From positions 1 through 64,000 of the forward strand of contig NZ_LXLV01000004.1 of the NCBI RefSeq assembly GCF_001757995.1: a stretch of DNA of 64,000 nucleotides, in the 5' to 3' direction. This stretch comes from Bacillus mycoides (GTDB taxonomy: Bacteria; Bacillota; Bacilli; Bacillales; Bacillaceae_G). The notes below the pieces were generated by a model. It was not told the origin of the DNA, did not search any database, and saw nothing but the letters and a program-made list of their open reading frames with translations. Every line of letters begins with the position of its first letter. Position 1 is the first letter of the stretch. The position numbers and the translations under genes are program-made. Shown one piece after another: positions 46,573 through 54,674 of the stretch.

Positions 46573-46637
46573 ATTGTATGAAATATTGAGGAGAGTCACT
46601 ATCGAATTAGTTTACAGGAAAATTACACTTTTGTAAG
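46573..46637 (-). promoter_or_regulatory. BceR-type promoter of peptide pair 3
   Basis: Minus strand: TTACAAAAGTGTAA box, 21 bases with GTAAACTAATTCGA, -35 TAGTGA, 17 bases, -10 TACAAT. Confidence 0.75.
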
Positions 46638-46717
46638 AAAAACGAATGAAAGTGTAATGACGAGAAGATTTGACATATGTTCATGTGATTTATTAAGTTA
46701 AAAGTAGAGGTGAGTGT

Positions 46718-47695
46718 ATGGCTAATATTAAAGATATTGCAAAGATGGCGGGATTTTCAGTTACGACTGTTTCAAGAGTGTTAAATGATCATCCATACGT
46801 AAGTGAAGAAAAAAGGAAAGTTGTTTTAGAAATAGTTGAGAAATTAAATTACTCACAAAATGCAAATGCTGTTCATTTATCAAAAGGGAAAACGAATATT
46901 GTTGGTGTGATTTTACCGTATATTAATCATCCGTGTTTTGATGCGATGGTAGGTGGAATGATGGAGGTGGCGTTAGCTCATAATTACAGGGTGCTACTTT
47001 GCCAAACGAATTACAATAAAAAAGAAGAAATGAAAAGTTTACATATGCTAAAAACAAAACAATTGGACGGTCTTATTATTTGTTCTCGTGCGAATGATTG
47101 GGAAACGATCGAGCCCTATGCTTCCTATGGGACAATTGTTGCTTGTGAAGATAATGATATTTCAAATATTTCAAGTGTATATACAAATCATTCAGCAGCT
47201 TTTCAATTAGGAATGAATTATCTTATTGAAAAAAGTTATAAAAAAATCGGTTATTGTACGGGAAGAAAGTTAGGGCCCAGTAGTCAAAAGCGTTTTGCTG
47301 TTTATAAACAGCAATTGCAATCCATAGATGAAGAAGTTAATGAAGAATGGATTTTTACAGAATGTTTTACATTAGAAGATGGTGTGAGAGTGGCTCATAA
47401 GTTAAAGGAGATGAAGAGTCAGCCTGAAGCATTAATAGTGGCAGGAGATGAAGTTGCTATTGGGGTCATGACAGAAGTTGGAAAATTAGGTATTAAAGTT
47501 CCTGAGGATTTAGCGATTATTGGTTTTGATAATCAACCGATTTCTCAAGTTTTACAACTTACAACCATTGACCAAAATTTAAAGGGAATAGGTAAGACGG
47601 CTTTTGAAATGTTTTACAGGCAAGTAAGTGATGAGGGTTCTAAACAAGAAAAGATGGAAATTCCGTATAAACTTGTGGAACGCTCTACAGTTTAG
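46718..47695 (+). CDS. LacI-family transcriptional regulator
   Basis: A 325-aa LacI/GalR-type regulator. Its HTH and hinge begin NIKDIAKMAGFSVTTVSRVL (residues 3-22), followed by a sugar-binding-like core with VGVILPYINHPCFDAMVGGM and IIGFDNQPIS. RBS AGAGGTGAG. No sugar gene is adjacent. A perfect LacI-like palindrome (GAAACGCGTTTC) lies in the promoter of the next gene, which it may control. Confidence 0.93.
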   Translation: MANIKDIAKMAGFSVTTVSRVLNDHPYVSEEKRKVVLEIVEKLNYSQNANAVHLSKGKTNIVGVILPYINHPCFDAMVGGMMEVALAHNYRVLLCQTNYNKKEEMKSLHMLKTKQLDGLIICSRANDWETIEPYASYGTIVACEDNDISNISSVYTNHSAAFQLGMNYLIEKSYKKIGYCTGRKLGPSSQKRFAVYKQQLQSIDEEVNEEWIFTECFTLEDGVRVAHKLKEMKSQPEALIVAGDEVAIGVMTEVGKLGIKVPEDLAIIGFDNQPISQVLQLTTIDQNLKGIGKTAFEMFYRQVSDEGSKQEKMEIPYKLVERSTV

Positions 47696-47698
47696 CCT

Positions 47699-47739
47699 TA
47701 ATCCGTTATGTGTATAATCGCATAACGGATTATTTTTTT
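47699..47739 (+). terminator. Terminator of the LacI-type gene
   Basis: TAATCCGTTATG / CATAACGGATTA hairpin followed by T7. Confidence 0.92.
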
Positions 47740-47748
47740 GAAATGTCT

Positions 47749-47777
47749 TTGACAGGAAACGCGTTTCATACTTTATA
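47749..47777 (+). promoter_or_regulatory. Promoter with a LacI/CcpA-like operator
   Basis: TTGACA, 17 bases, TTTATA, with the perfect palindrome GAAACGCGTTTC (47756-47767) inside the spacer. A second palindrome, ATACCGGTAT, follows shortly downstream. Could be bound by the upstream LacI-type protein or by CcpA. Confidence 0.6.
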
Positions 47778-47856
47778 AATGATTTATACCGGTATGTAAT
47801 AATCCATGGATTCTTTTCGAGTGTTAAAACAATGAATAGAATTTGGGGGAATATGT

Positions 47857-48186
47857 GTGAATGAACTTTTATCGAGTATGAAAAAATATGTAGAGGATGA
47901 CGAAAAGATTTTAGCCTTTGTGGTAGGGATATTTGAGAAGGATAATTTTACGCTATGTTATCAACATGGAATTTTTGCTGCCACTACTAGACGTCTCCTT
48001 TTTTACGGGAAATTTCCGTACTATCCCGCAACATTTAAAGATTACTCATATTTGCATATAGATGACATAGATTTCCGTCCGTGTTTCGAGTTTACTTGTA
48101 ATCATGAAACCGTTAGAGCTAAGTATATTCAGAAAGGGAATGTGGAGCAATTTGTTCGTGCAGTTAGAGCAAATATGAATAATTAA
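47857..48186 (+). CDS. PH-domain-like small protein (YokE/bPH type)
   Basis: 109 aa, GTG start behind TTGGGGGA. Beta-rich sequence with YVEDDEKILAFVVGIF, AATTRRLLFYG and a C-terminal helix FVRAVRANM, resembling bacterial pleckstrin-homology-like domains. No membrane segment. Function unknown. Expression probably controlled through the palindrome in its promoter. Confidence 0.7.
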   Translation: MNELLSSMKKYVEDDEKILAFVVGIFEKDNFTLCYQHGIFAATTRRLLFYGKFPYYPATFKDYSYLHIDDIDFRPCFEFTCNHETVRAKYIQKGNVEQFVRAVRANMNN

Positions 48187-48303
48187 TCACCCCTTTGTTT
48201 AAACATAATATCATGGTCATTATGAGAAAGAATGCGTAATAAAAACCACTTCTAAACCTCTACGTGATAGTGATACAATGTCAAATGGGGGGAGGTATGA
48301 ACT

Positions 48304-49140
48304 ATGGTTAATCAACGTATTAAAGAAATAGCACTAATTACAATTGGTTCATTGTTATTCGCAATTGGTATTAACTACTTTGCAATTCCAAACCGTTTAT
48401 CAGAAGGTGGAATTATTGGTTTAACGGTTGTTACTTACTATTTATTTGATTGGTCGCCAGGGGTTGTGAATTTTGCTATAAATGCAGTTTTACTGGCAAT
48501 TGGTTATAAATTCTTTGATAAGAAAACGATGGTTTATACAATTATAGGTATTGTGGAAACATCTTTGTTTTTATATGTTACAGAGCACATTCAGTATCAG
48601 GTGAATGGTGATACATTACTAGCAGCTTTATTTGCTGGTGTATTTGTAGGTATCGGATTAGGATGTATGTTCAAAGCTGGAGGTACATCAGGAGGATCGG
48701 CAATTTTAGCTCGACTAGCAAATCAATATTTAGGTTGGAGCGTTGGAAAAGGCGTACTTATTATTGATATCGTTGTAATTGCTGGTTCTGTATTTATAAT
48801 AGGACAAGAAAAGGCAATGTATACACTTGTTGCTGTATTCATCGGAGCGAAAGTGATTGATTTCATTGTAGAAGGAATGGATACAAAAACGGCTGTTACA
48901 ATCATTTCAAATCAACCGGATTTAATACGTGAAACTATTACGAAAAACATGACACGCGGTGTCACTGTATTAGAAGGACGCGGCGGATATACTGGTAAAA
49001 ATAAAGAAGTGTTATATGTTGTTATTAATAAACAAGAGCTTGTTAAGTTAAAGCAAGTTATTAGCCGAGTAGATGAAGATGCTTTCGTTGTTATTCACGA
49101 TGTACGTGATGTACTTGGTGGTGGCTTTAAAGCGAGCTAA
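48304..49140 (+). CDS. YitT-family membrane protein
   Basis: A 278-aa protein with five to six helices (YitT_membrane/DUF161), starting IKEIALITIGSLLFAIGINY, with FKAGGTSGGSAILARL, plus a C-terminal cytoplasmic DUF2179 domain (TRGVTVLEGRGGYTGKNKE). RBS GGGGGGAGGT. A widespread Firmicute family whose transported substrate is not established. Monocistronic. Confidence 0.9.
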   Translation: MVNQRIKEIALITIGSLLFAIGINYFAIPNRLSEGGIIGLTVVTYYLFDWSPGVVNFAINAVLLAIGYKFFDKKTMVYTIIGIVETSLFLYVTEHIQYQVNGDTLLAALFAGVFVGIGLGCMFKAGGTSGGSAILARLANQYLGWSVGKGVLIIDIVVIAGSVFIIGQEKAMYTLVAVFIGAKVIDFIVEGMDTKTAVTIISNQPDLIRETITKNMTRGVTVLEGRGGYTGKNKEVLYVVINKQELVKLKQVISRVDEDAFVVIHDVRDVLGGGFKAS

Positions 49141-49172
49141 AAGGTGAACGAGTAAATTCGTTCGCTTTTTTT
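49139..49172 (+). terminator. Terminator of the YitT-type gene
   Basis: AAAAGGTGAACGA / TTCGTTCGCTTTTTT hairpin. Confidence 0.85.
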
Positions 49173-49176
49173 AATT

Positions 49177-49241
49177 CTTACAAAAATGTAAGTGTAATGT
49201 AATGAGATTCAATAGTAGATTTTATTCCTTCTTTTTAAAAT
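49177..49241 (+). promoter_or_regulatory. BceR-type promoter of the yxeA-like gene
   Basis: CTTACAAAAATGTAAG box, 21 bases with GTAATGAGATTCAA, -35 TAGTAG, 17 bases, -10 TAAAAT. Spacing is identical to the peptide-unit promoters. Confidence 0.72.
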
Positions 49242-49278
49242 GGATGTATAGATATCCTGCAAGGGAGGAAGATTTATT

Positions 49279-49635
49279 ATGAAGAAAAAAATGATCACTA
49301 CTATAATAGCGATGATAGTGATAGTAGTAATGTTACTGCCTACGAAACTTGGACCAGTTATCGATAAATATAATCCACTTTATAAGACGAAAGAATATTA
49401 TACGGTTGTGAATACAATTGGTCAGCATATTGGTGATGAGTGGTATGAATATGAATTTATTGCATTTGACGAACGTGGAAGAGAGCAAAAAATAAAGAAG
49501 ACTGTTAAGCATATGTTAAAGAGAGATGAAGCATTAAAGGTGTACGCAAAAGGACGCTACGGCGAGGCAATTGAAGAAATTGAAGCTGTAAATATTCCTA
49601 TTAATGCGAAAAGTAAACTTTTAACGATGAGATAG
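49279..49635 (+). CDS. YxeA-family protein
   Basis: 118 aa. N-terminal membrane segment or signal (about 5-22), then a small beta domain of the YxeA/DUF1093 type with YYTVVNTIGQHIGD, YEYEFIAFDERGREQK and the C-terminal IEAVNIPINAKSKLL. RBS AGGGAGGAAG. In B. subtilis, yxeA belongs to the yxdLM-yxeA operon under the YxdJK two-component system, which responds to cationic peptides. The BceR-type box upstream fits that family role. Confidence 0.78.
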   Translation: MKKKMITTIIAMIVIVVMLLPTKLGPVIDKYNPLYKTKEYYTVVNTIGQHIGDEWYEYEFIAFDERGREQKIKKTVKHMLKRDEALKVYAKGRYGEAIEEIEAVNIPINAKSKLLTMR

Positions 49636-49641
49636 CGAATT

Positions 49642-49693
49642 ATACCCCTGCCTATTTTTTGTCGAAAATAAAAATACTAGGTAGGGGTATTTT
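49642..49693 (+). terminator. Terminator of the yxeA-like gene
   Basis: ATACCCCTGCCTA / TAGGTAGGGGTAT hairpin with a long loop. Confidence 0.75.
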
Positions 49694-49703
49694 GGAGTGC
49701 ATG

Positions 49704-49739
49704 AAAAAGCCTTAGTCCATATGGACTAAGGCTCTTTTT
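49704..49739. terminator. Palindromic terminator
   Basis: AGCCTTAGTCCAT / ATGGACTAAGGCT, a 26-bp perfect palindrome with T-rich flanks on both strands. It closes the decayed peptide unit on the minus strand. Confidence 0.8.
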
Positions 49740-49740
49740 A

Positions 49741-49861
49741 TTATATAAAGGGGAAGGGGGTACATTGTAGTAGCGTGAGTGAAAGGTATAAGAAGAGTAG
49801 CTACTAGCAATGTAATTTGGTTATGTGAGTGTTCTTCTTATTTGGCTTACTTTCTAACTTT
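49741..49861 (-). pseudogene. Decayed copy of the small-peptide module
   Basis: The minus-strand text GCTACTCTTCTTATACCTTTC, then CACGCTACTACAATG and CCCTTCCCCTTTATATAA, aligns by eye with the end of the B2/B3 genes and their downstream leader. No start codon with an RBS or full reading frame remains; the A-type gene is essentially lost. The promoter at 49862-49926 is still intact. Confidence 0.6.
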
Positions 49862-49926
49862 ATTGTACGAGATGTAGGTAAGGGAAACTATCGAATTACA
49901 TTACACATAGCTTACAAACATGTAAG
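49862..49926 (-). promoter_or_regulatory. BceR-type promoter, leftward half of a divergent pair
   Basis: Minus strand: TTACATGTTTGTAA box, 21 bases, -35 TAGTTT, 17 bases, -10 TACAAT, reading into the decayed peptide module. Confidence 0.7.
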
Positions 49927-49975
49927 CCTTCTGTAATGTAATTCGATAGTTAAAAGATAGTGAATTTCATATAGT
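49911..49975 (+). promoter_or_regulatory. BceR-type promoter, rightward half of a divergent pair
   Basis: Shares the box CTTACAAACATGTAAG with the leftward promoter. Then 21 bases, -35 TAGTTA, 17 bases, -10 TATAGT. The flanks form perfect 18-bp arms (49887-49904 and 49933-49950). Confidence 0.7.
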
Positions 49976-49981
49976 GTAATT

Positions 49982-50083
49982 AGGAAGTCTCACTGTATTA
50001 CTTTCTGTTTGTAATGTTAATGAAGAATGAAAAACCAACTACTTTTTAATAGCCCTCATCTGTATTTAGATGGGGCTCTTTTT
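49982..50083 (+). ncRNA. Possible short transcript without a clear gene
   Basis: Lies between the rightward promoter (49911-49975) and a terminator hairpin (AGCCCTCATC / GATGGGGCT, T5) at 50051-50083. The only start codon gives nine codons (MKNEKPTTF) with no good RBS. It is either a small RNA or the remains of a peptide unit. The extent is inferred from promoter and terminator positions. Confidence 0.4.
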
Positions 50084-50089
50084 GTAAAC

Positions 50090-50154
50090 CTTACAACATT
50101 GTAAGGTTTACGTAAGTTAATTCGATAGTAATTTTGTCATATTTTTTGCATAAT
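50090..50154 (+). promoter_or_regulatory. BceR-type promoter of the 37-aa peptide gene
   Basis: CTTACAACATTGTAAG box, 21 bases with GTAAGTTAATTCGA, -35 TAGTAA, 17 bases, -10 CATAAT. Confidence 0.75.
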
Positions 50155-50208
50155 AGATACAAATAGATAAAAATAATTAGGGATATAGTAAGAAGGGAGA
50201 AAACTGGG

Positions 50209-50322
50209 ATGCGTAAAGAAGAAGTAGTGAAGTTTCCAATTAAAGATTTCTGTAGCTACTTTACTGTTGCCGTAGTTTGTATTGGATTATTTGATATCAT
50301 AACCAATTTAATTGTTAAATAA
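50209..50322 (+). CDS. Small membrane peptide (37 aa)
   Basis: ATG behind AGAAGGGAGA. Starts MRKEEVVKFPIKDF, followed by one hydrophobic helix (YFTVAVVCIGLFDIITNLIV) and a lysine end. Unrelated in sequence to the A/B pairs but under the same promoter type. A terminator follows at 50333-50367. Confidence 0.7.
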   Translation: MRKEEVVKFPIKDFCSYFTVAVVCIGLFDIITNLIVK

Positions 50323-50332
50323 TATAGATGAT

Positions 50333-50367
50333 AAAACAAGAAGGGAGACCCTTTCTTGTTTTTTTTA
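50333..50367 (+). terminator. Terminator of the 37-aa peptide gene
   Basis: AACAAGAAGGG / CCCTTTCTTGTT with one bulge and T8. Confidence 0.8.
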
Positions 50368-50380
50368 TGGGGGAATAAAG

Positions 50381-51144
50381 ATGAAATGGATTGATAGTCA
50401 TATACATGTTGACCAATATAAGGATGAAGAAAAAAGTAGATTACTTAAAGATGTGGAAAATAGTAAAGAGATAAAGGGACTTATTGCGGTATCTATGAAT
50501 TATCAATCATGTAAAGAAACTTTATCTTTAGCAAAGCGATACCCTTTTGTATATCCAGCAATAGGTTTTCATCCGGAGCAATCGATTCATAAAGAGGAAT
50601 GTGAGCAAATTTATAAATTAATTGAAGATCATGTAGAGGAAATCGTTGCGATTGGTGAAGTGGGACTCCCATATTATTTAAGGAAAGAAGATGAAGATAT
50701 TACTATACATTCATACATAGCGGTATTGAAAAGATTTATAGAACTAGCTAGTAAGTATGATTTGCCGATTGTATTAAACGCAGTTTATGAAGATGCTGAC
50801 ATCGTATGTGATTTACTTGAAGAATATAAAGTTTCGCGCTTCACTTCCATTGGTTTAAAGGAAGTGAAGCGACAATGAAACGGATGATGAGGAATGGTTA
50901 TTATATTTCTATCACACCGGATGTTTTACATAAGGAGAAAATTAGAAAAATCGTTTCTTATTATCCTTTAAAATATATGATGGTAGAAACAGATGGGCCA
51001 TGGGAATTTCAAGAGGATACTATGACGCACCCTAAAATGATTCGAGAAGTACTAAAAGAAATCAGTGTCATAAAAAACGTATCTGTTGATGAGGTTACAG
51101 AAACAATATACGAAAATACAATTCAATTTTATTTGAAAGGATAG
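50381..51144 (+). pseudogene. TatD-family hydrolase, split by a frameshift
   Basis: Start ATG 50381 with GGGGGAA. Frame 1 runs to 50878 and carries the metal motif DSHIHVD and the GEVGLP glutamate. Near 50836 the family sequence jumps to another frame, where HFHWFKGSEATMKRMM (the second-histidine region) reads on and continues as NGYYISITPDVLHKEKIRK and METDGPWEF, to 51144. A single missing base in CGCGCTT explains the break. The second part could restart at an ATGA overlap at 50875, but it would lack the metal-site histidine between the halves. Otherwise a normal TatD-type metal-dependent DNase/hydrolase of about 254 aa. Confidence 0.82.
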
Positions 51145-51168
51145 GAGAGTCACTCTTATCCTTTTTAT
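51136..51168 (+). terminator. Terminator of the tatD-like gene
   Basis: AAAGGATAGGAG / CTCTTATCCTTT hairpin with a T-run, overlapping the stop. Confidence 0.78.
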
Positions 51169-51240
51169 TATGGATATTTTTTCTAATATTTTCTATAATT
51201 TATCATGTGTTTAATTTGATGAAGGAAGTAGGGGGAGAAA

Positions 51241-52746
51241 ATGGGGGAAGCATATAAAAAGATAGCTATTACGATTATGACCGGAGCGCTTTCGCTTGCG
51301 ATGTTTGGGTGCGAATCAGAAAAAAAGGCGACAAATACAAACGTAGCACAAGAAAATAAGGAAGAACAAATGGATCCATTAGTTGAAAAACAGATGAAAG
51401 AAAATGAGAAAAATGGGAATGCAGTTGGAAATAGTTCTAACAAAGGAAAAATGGCAGAGAGTAATGGATGGATTTACTATGCGGTAAATGGTGATAAAAA
51501 CACAGGAGGCATTTATCGTACGAAGGATCAATTTCAAACATCAGAGCTTGTAGTAAAAGGCGTGAATGCTTCTTACATAAATATAAAAAATAAATCTTTA
51601 TATTTTATTCATACGGATGAAGATAGAAATGCGGGACTATCTTCTTTAATGAAGTATGATATATCTTCTGAAAAGCTGGATACGTTAAAAGCAGATACAA
51701 ATTATGTTTATATAAAAGACCAAACGTTATTTTACCCGAAAAAGTATTCTGAACATGGTGGTTTTGATATTGTAGGGATTGTAAAAATGGATTTGAAAAC
51801 AGGGCAAGAAGGGGAAGCTGCATTTAAAAACTCTGGCTGGTCTCGAACGATAGACGATAGTATTCTACATTGGAATAAAAATCGTGGAACACAAGTGACA
51901 AAAGACAATCAAACTTGGTCAAAAGAAAATTATGCAACAATATCTAGTGCGACTTATAATAATGAAAAATTATATGCTGTTGTCGACTTTTCTTTACCTT
52001 TTGAAACAAATCAAGCTGAGCATGGCATATATGAAATAGACATTCAACAAAATAATGAAAAATTATTGGTAAAGGATGCCTTGCAGATGAATGTGAAAGG
52101 GGATACTTTTTATTATTTAAAAAAGGACGGAGTATATAAGAAGAAAATTAATGGTGGAAATGAAAAGGTAATTTATAATAAAGCGGTTGAACCAACTAAA
52201 TCCTATTTATATTTTGTAGCAGGAGATATGTATCTTTATACGGATAATGGAACTATTCTGAATCTGGATACAAAAAAATCAAACGAAGCAGAAGATAAGA
52301 AGTTAGCGGATGATGTTATGTTAAAGAAAGTATTAAATGCGCAAAAGGAGCTTACTAATATTCAAATAGCAGCACTAACAGGAAGCCCAAAACGAATGGG
52401 TAATTTCTCATATGGAGAATTAGTGAATCCTACTTATAATACGAAGAATGCTTTAGAGACTACGCTATCTACTTACTTCTCAAAACAATTCATAGCAGAA
52501 TATATGAAGAGTGAGTATATTAAAGAATTAAATGGAACGATGCATTATGTTATTGGAGATCCAGGGGCGAAAGCGGGGACTAAATATACAAAAATTCTTT
52601 CAGCTCAGTTAAAGGACGGAAAGATAGAAGCGCAGGCAGAAACATATAACGATTATGATAATGTAACGGAAGAAGTAAAAGTAGAATTTATTTATGAGAA
52701 TAATCAATGGGTTGTTAATAAAATGCCACGTTTCGATTTAGGTTAA
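51241..52746 (+). CDS. Large lipoprotein of unknown function
   Basis: A 501-aa protein with a signal peptide and probable lipobox (SLAMFGCES, Cys about 24). A middle region of beta-propeller-like repeats (about 70-350) has turns such as GWIYYAVNGD, LYFIHTDED and TFYYLKKDGVYKK, similar to DUF5050. The C-terminal domain (about 365-501; SYGELVNPTYNTKNALETTL and HYVIGDPGAKAGTKY) has a pattern that recalls IseA/YoeB endopeptidase inhibitors. That resemblance is weak and visual. RBS GGGGGAGAAA. Monocistronic. Confidence 0.72.
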   Translation: MGEAYKKIAITIMTGALSLAMFGCESEKKATNTNVAQENKEEQMDPLVEKQMKENEKNGNAVGNSSNKGKMAESNGWIYYAVNGDKNTGGIYRTKDQFQTSELVVKGVNASYINIKNKSLYFIHTDEDRNAGLSSLMKYDISSEKLDTLKADTNYVYIKDQTLFYPKKYSEHGGFDIVGIVKMDLKTGQEGEAAFKNSGWSRTIDDSILHWNKNRGTQVTKDNQTWSKENYATISSATYNNEKLYAVVDFSLPFETNQAEHGIYEIDIQQNNEKLLVKDALQMNVKGDTFYYLKKDGVYKKKINGGNEKVIYNKAVEPTKSYLYFVAGDMYLYTDNGTILNLDTKKSNEAEDKKLADDVMLKKVLNAQKELTNIQIAALTGSPKRMGNFSYGELVNPTYNTKNALETTLSTYFSKQFIAEYMKSEYIKELNGTMHYVIGDPGAKAGTKYTKILSAQLKDGKIEAQAETYNDYDNVTEEVKVEFIYENNQWVVNKMPRFDLG

Positions 52747-52778
52747 AAAAACACCAAGCATTTCGCTTGGTGTTTTTA
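52745..52778. terminator. Bidirectional terminator
   Basis: AAAAACACCAAGC / GCTTGGTGTTTTT between converging genes. Confidence 0.92.
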
Positions 52779-54428
52779 TTATGACTCTAATTTTTTCGCA
52801 CGTCTTAATAATAAAAGAAAGACAATTATAATGAACCCAATTATAAGGAAGAATCCATATTGTTTTATATAATCAATCATGTCATTCGCACTTGTTGGTT
52901 TTTCAACGTGAATGCCGTCTGTATTAGTAGTAATATGAATATCTTTCATTTTTACTTCAGTCGTTTCTTTTTGTAAATCAATCCACTCTATGTTTGGAAT
53001 ACTTTCTAGTTCCTTTAATACTTCTTTTAATGGTTGAACACCTAAGTAAGGATGATAAAATGCACCGATAATTCCATCAGATAGTTTAGTGATAGATAAA
53101 GCGCGTTCTTTCATTTTGGCAATATCTTGTGGCTTGCCTTCTTCGATAAATCCAACCGTTTCAGGCATTAATTTCATCCCATGTAAAAACGATGGTGTAC
53201 TCGTATAAGCTGGTGAATGCATAGATTTCCAAGTTGTATCGTTTAGTTGTAGTTGTCCTACATAAGTAGAGAAATATTGAGAAAGTATCTCGTATCCTTT
53301 TTGAGACATTGTATAGTGCGGAGCTTCAAAGGCAACTGGATACAATTTAGCTTCTACAAGCTCTGTAATCCCTTTTTCAATATGCTCTTTAATATACTTT
53401 TCTTCAAAGGTTTTTCCGTTTTTCACGTATTTATTATAGTCCTCTGTAGATTGGAAATCGTCTTTTGTTTTTGGTTTTTCATGGTTCGGTTGACGAATTG
53501 GTTGATCTGTTTTTACATCCCAAAATTCAAAACCTTCGCCAGTTTCACTATCATAAAATTGATGAGTGTAACCATGCATGACGATAGAGCCACCATTATC
53601 TTGCATAAAGCGTAAAACATCAATTAATTCAGAGTTATCCTTTAAATGTACTGTTTTTCCTGTGTTTGGATCTTTGTAGACAGGGATAACGGTAATCATA
53701 TAAGGAAGCTTTTTCTCTTTTAGTAATTCAGCGATTTCTTTTAATTGCTTTACATCTACAGCTGGGTGAACGTCTTCAAGACGTAAATAAGCTGTAGCTT
53801 TATTTGTCATAGGCTCTTGTTCGAAGTAAGAAAATAGCATTTCACCGACGTAATGAGACATCCAATCAAAAAGGTTTGGAGTCGCGACATAATAGGATGT
53901 TCCTTGCTGAATAATTAACGAATGAGTTCCATTTGAACTGTAGGCATTAGCAAGAGTTGTTCCTTTTGTTTCAACTTTCTTCATTAAGCGTTCTTCATGT
54001 AATTCATTTTTTAACTGACGAGTCGGATATTCTATAGTGTGAATTCGTATATCGGTTTCTTTCGAGGTAATGAAAGAAAAACGATTAGATAATTGTTCAA
54101 CATTTTGTCCTAAAACTAATACTGGACCTGAGAAGTTTTCTAGAAATTGTTTTGTTTTAGTAGAAAGATCTTCTTTTTTCTCTCCAATATAAACAATGTG
54201 AGTATAAGAAGATGGGTTAGTAGTTTCATTCATTTCTTTTAAACTTTTTACTGTTATATTATTTGTAAAGTGTCCTAACTGAGTATTAAGGATTTGTACA
54301 TTGTTTGTAATTTTGTTGTCTGCTGTACTATACAAAATAAGTACTTTTGGCTTAGATGATGTTTGCGCAGATGTGTGTATAGGAATGAGTAGTAAAATGC
54401 TAAAAAAGAGTAGTAGGAATTTTTTCAT
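52779..54428 (-). CDS. DUF2334 polysaccharide-deacetylase-like membrane protein
   Basis: A 549-aa protein with a signal peptide (about 1-21, ends HTSAQ), an N-terminal region with an IVYIGEKKEDLS stretch, the DUF2334 deacetylase-like domain (about 205-480), and a C-terminal membrane helix (about 520-540) with a KK end. The deacetylase signatures are RLEDVHP (metal-site Asp) and MHGYTHQ, then FEAPHYTMS. Probably acts on an extracellular polysaccharide. No partner genes are adjacent. Confidence 0.85.
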   Translation of the reverse strand: MKKFLLLFFSILLLIPIHTSAQTSSKPKVLILYSTADNKITNNVQILNTQLGHFTNNITVKSLKEMNETTNPSSYTHIVYIGEKKEDLSTKTKQFLENFSGPVLVLGQNVEQLSNRFSFITSKETDIRIHTIEYPTRQLKNELHEERLMKKVETKGTTLANAYSSNGTHSLIIQQGTSYYVATPNLFDWMSHYVGEMLFSYFEQEPMTNKATAYLRLEDVHPAVDVKQLKEIAELLKEKKLPYMITVIPVYKDPNTGKTVHLKDNSELIDVLRFMQDNGGSIVMHGYTHQFYDSETGEGFEFWDVKTDQPIRQPNHEKPKTKDDFQSTEDYNKYVKNGKTFEEKYIKEHIEKGITELVEAKLYPVAFEAPHYTMSQKGYEILSQYFSTYVGQLQLNDTTWKSMHSPAYTSTPSFLHGMKLMPETVGFIEEGKPQDIAKMKERALSITKLSDGIIGAFYHPYLGVQPLKEVLKELESIPNIEWIDLQKETTEVKMKDIHITTNTDGIHVEKPTSANDMIDYIKQYGFFLIIGFIIIVFLLLLRRAKKLES

Positions 54429-54674
54429 TTATATATGCTCCTAGTCTATATAGAATTCAATTTACAATTATATACAATAAATATGTTGTAGTCCATGTAA
54501 GTTACATTTTTGCACGTATTTACCAACTGTTTTTTCACAAAATCGGTCTAAAGCATGATGATAATATATATAGTTATTTGCTATGATTAAAGAGTAAGAG
54601 AATGATAGAGTGTAGGTAATTGTGAAGGGAAGGCTGAAAGGGGACAAATTTCAGCGGAGAAAGAGGTAGAGGTA

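Noticed and set aside
54485-54520. TTACATTTTTGCAC, a near match to the BceR-type box upstream of the SLT/DUF2334 genes
   Set aside because: The second half-site is wrong, and no TAG-17-TATAAT arrangement follows at the conserved distance.
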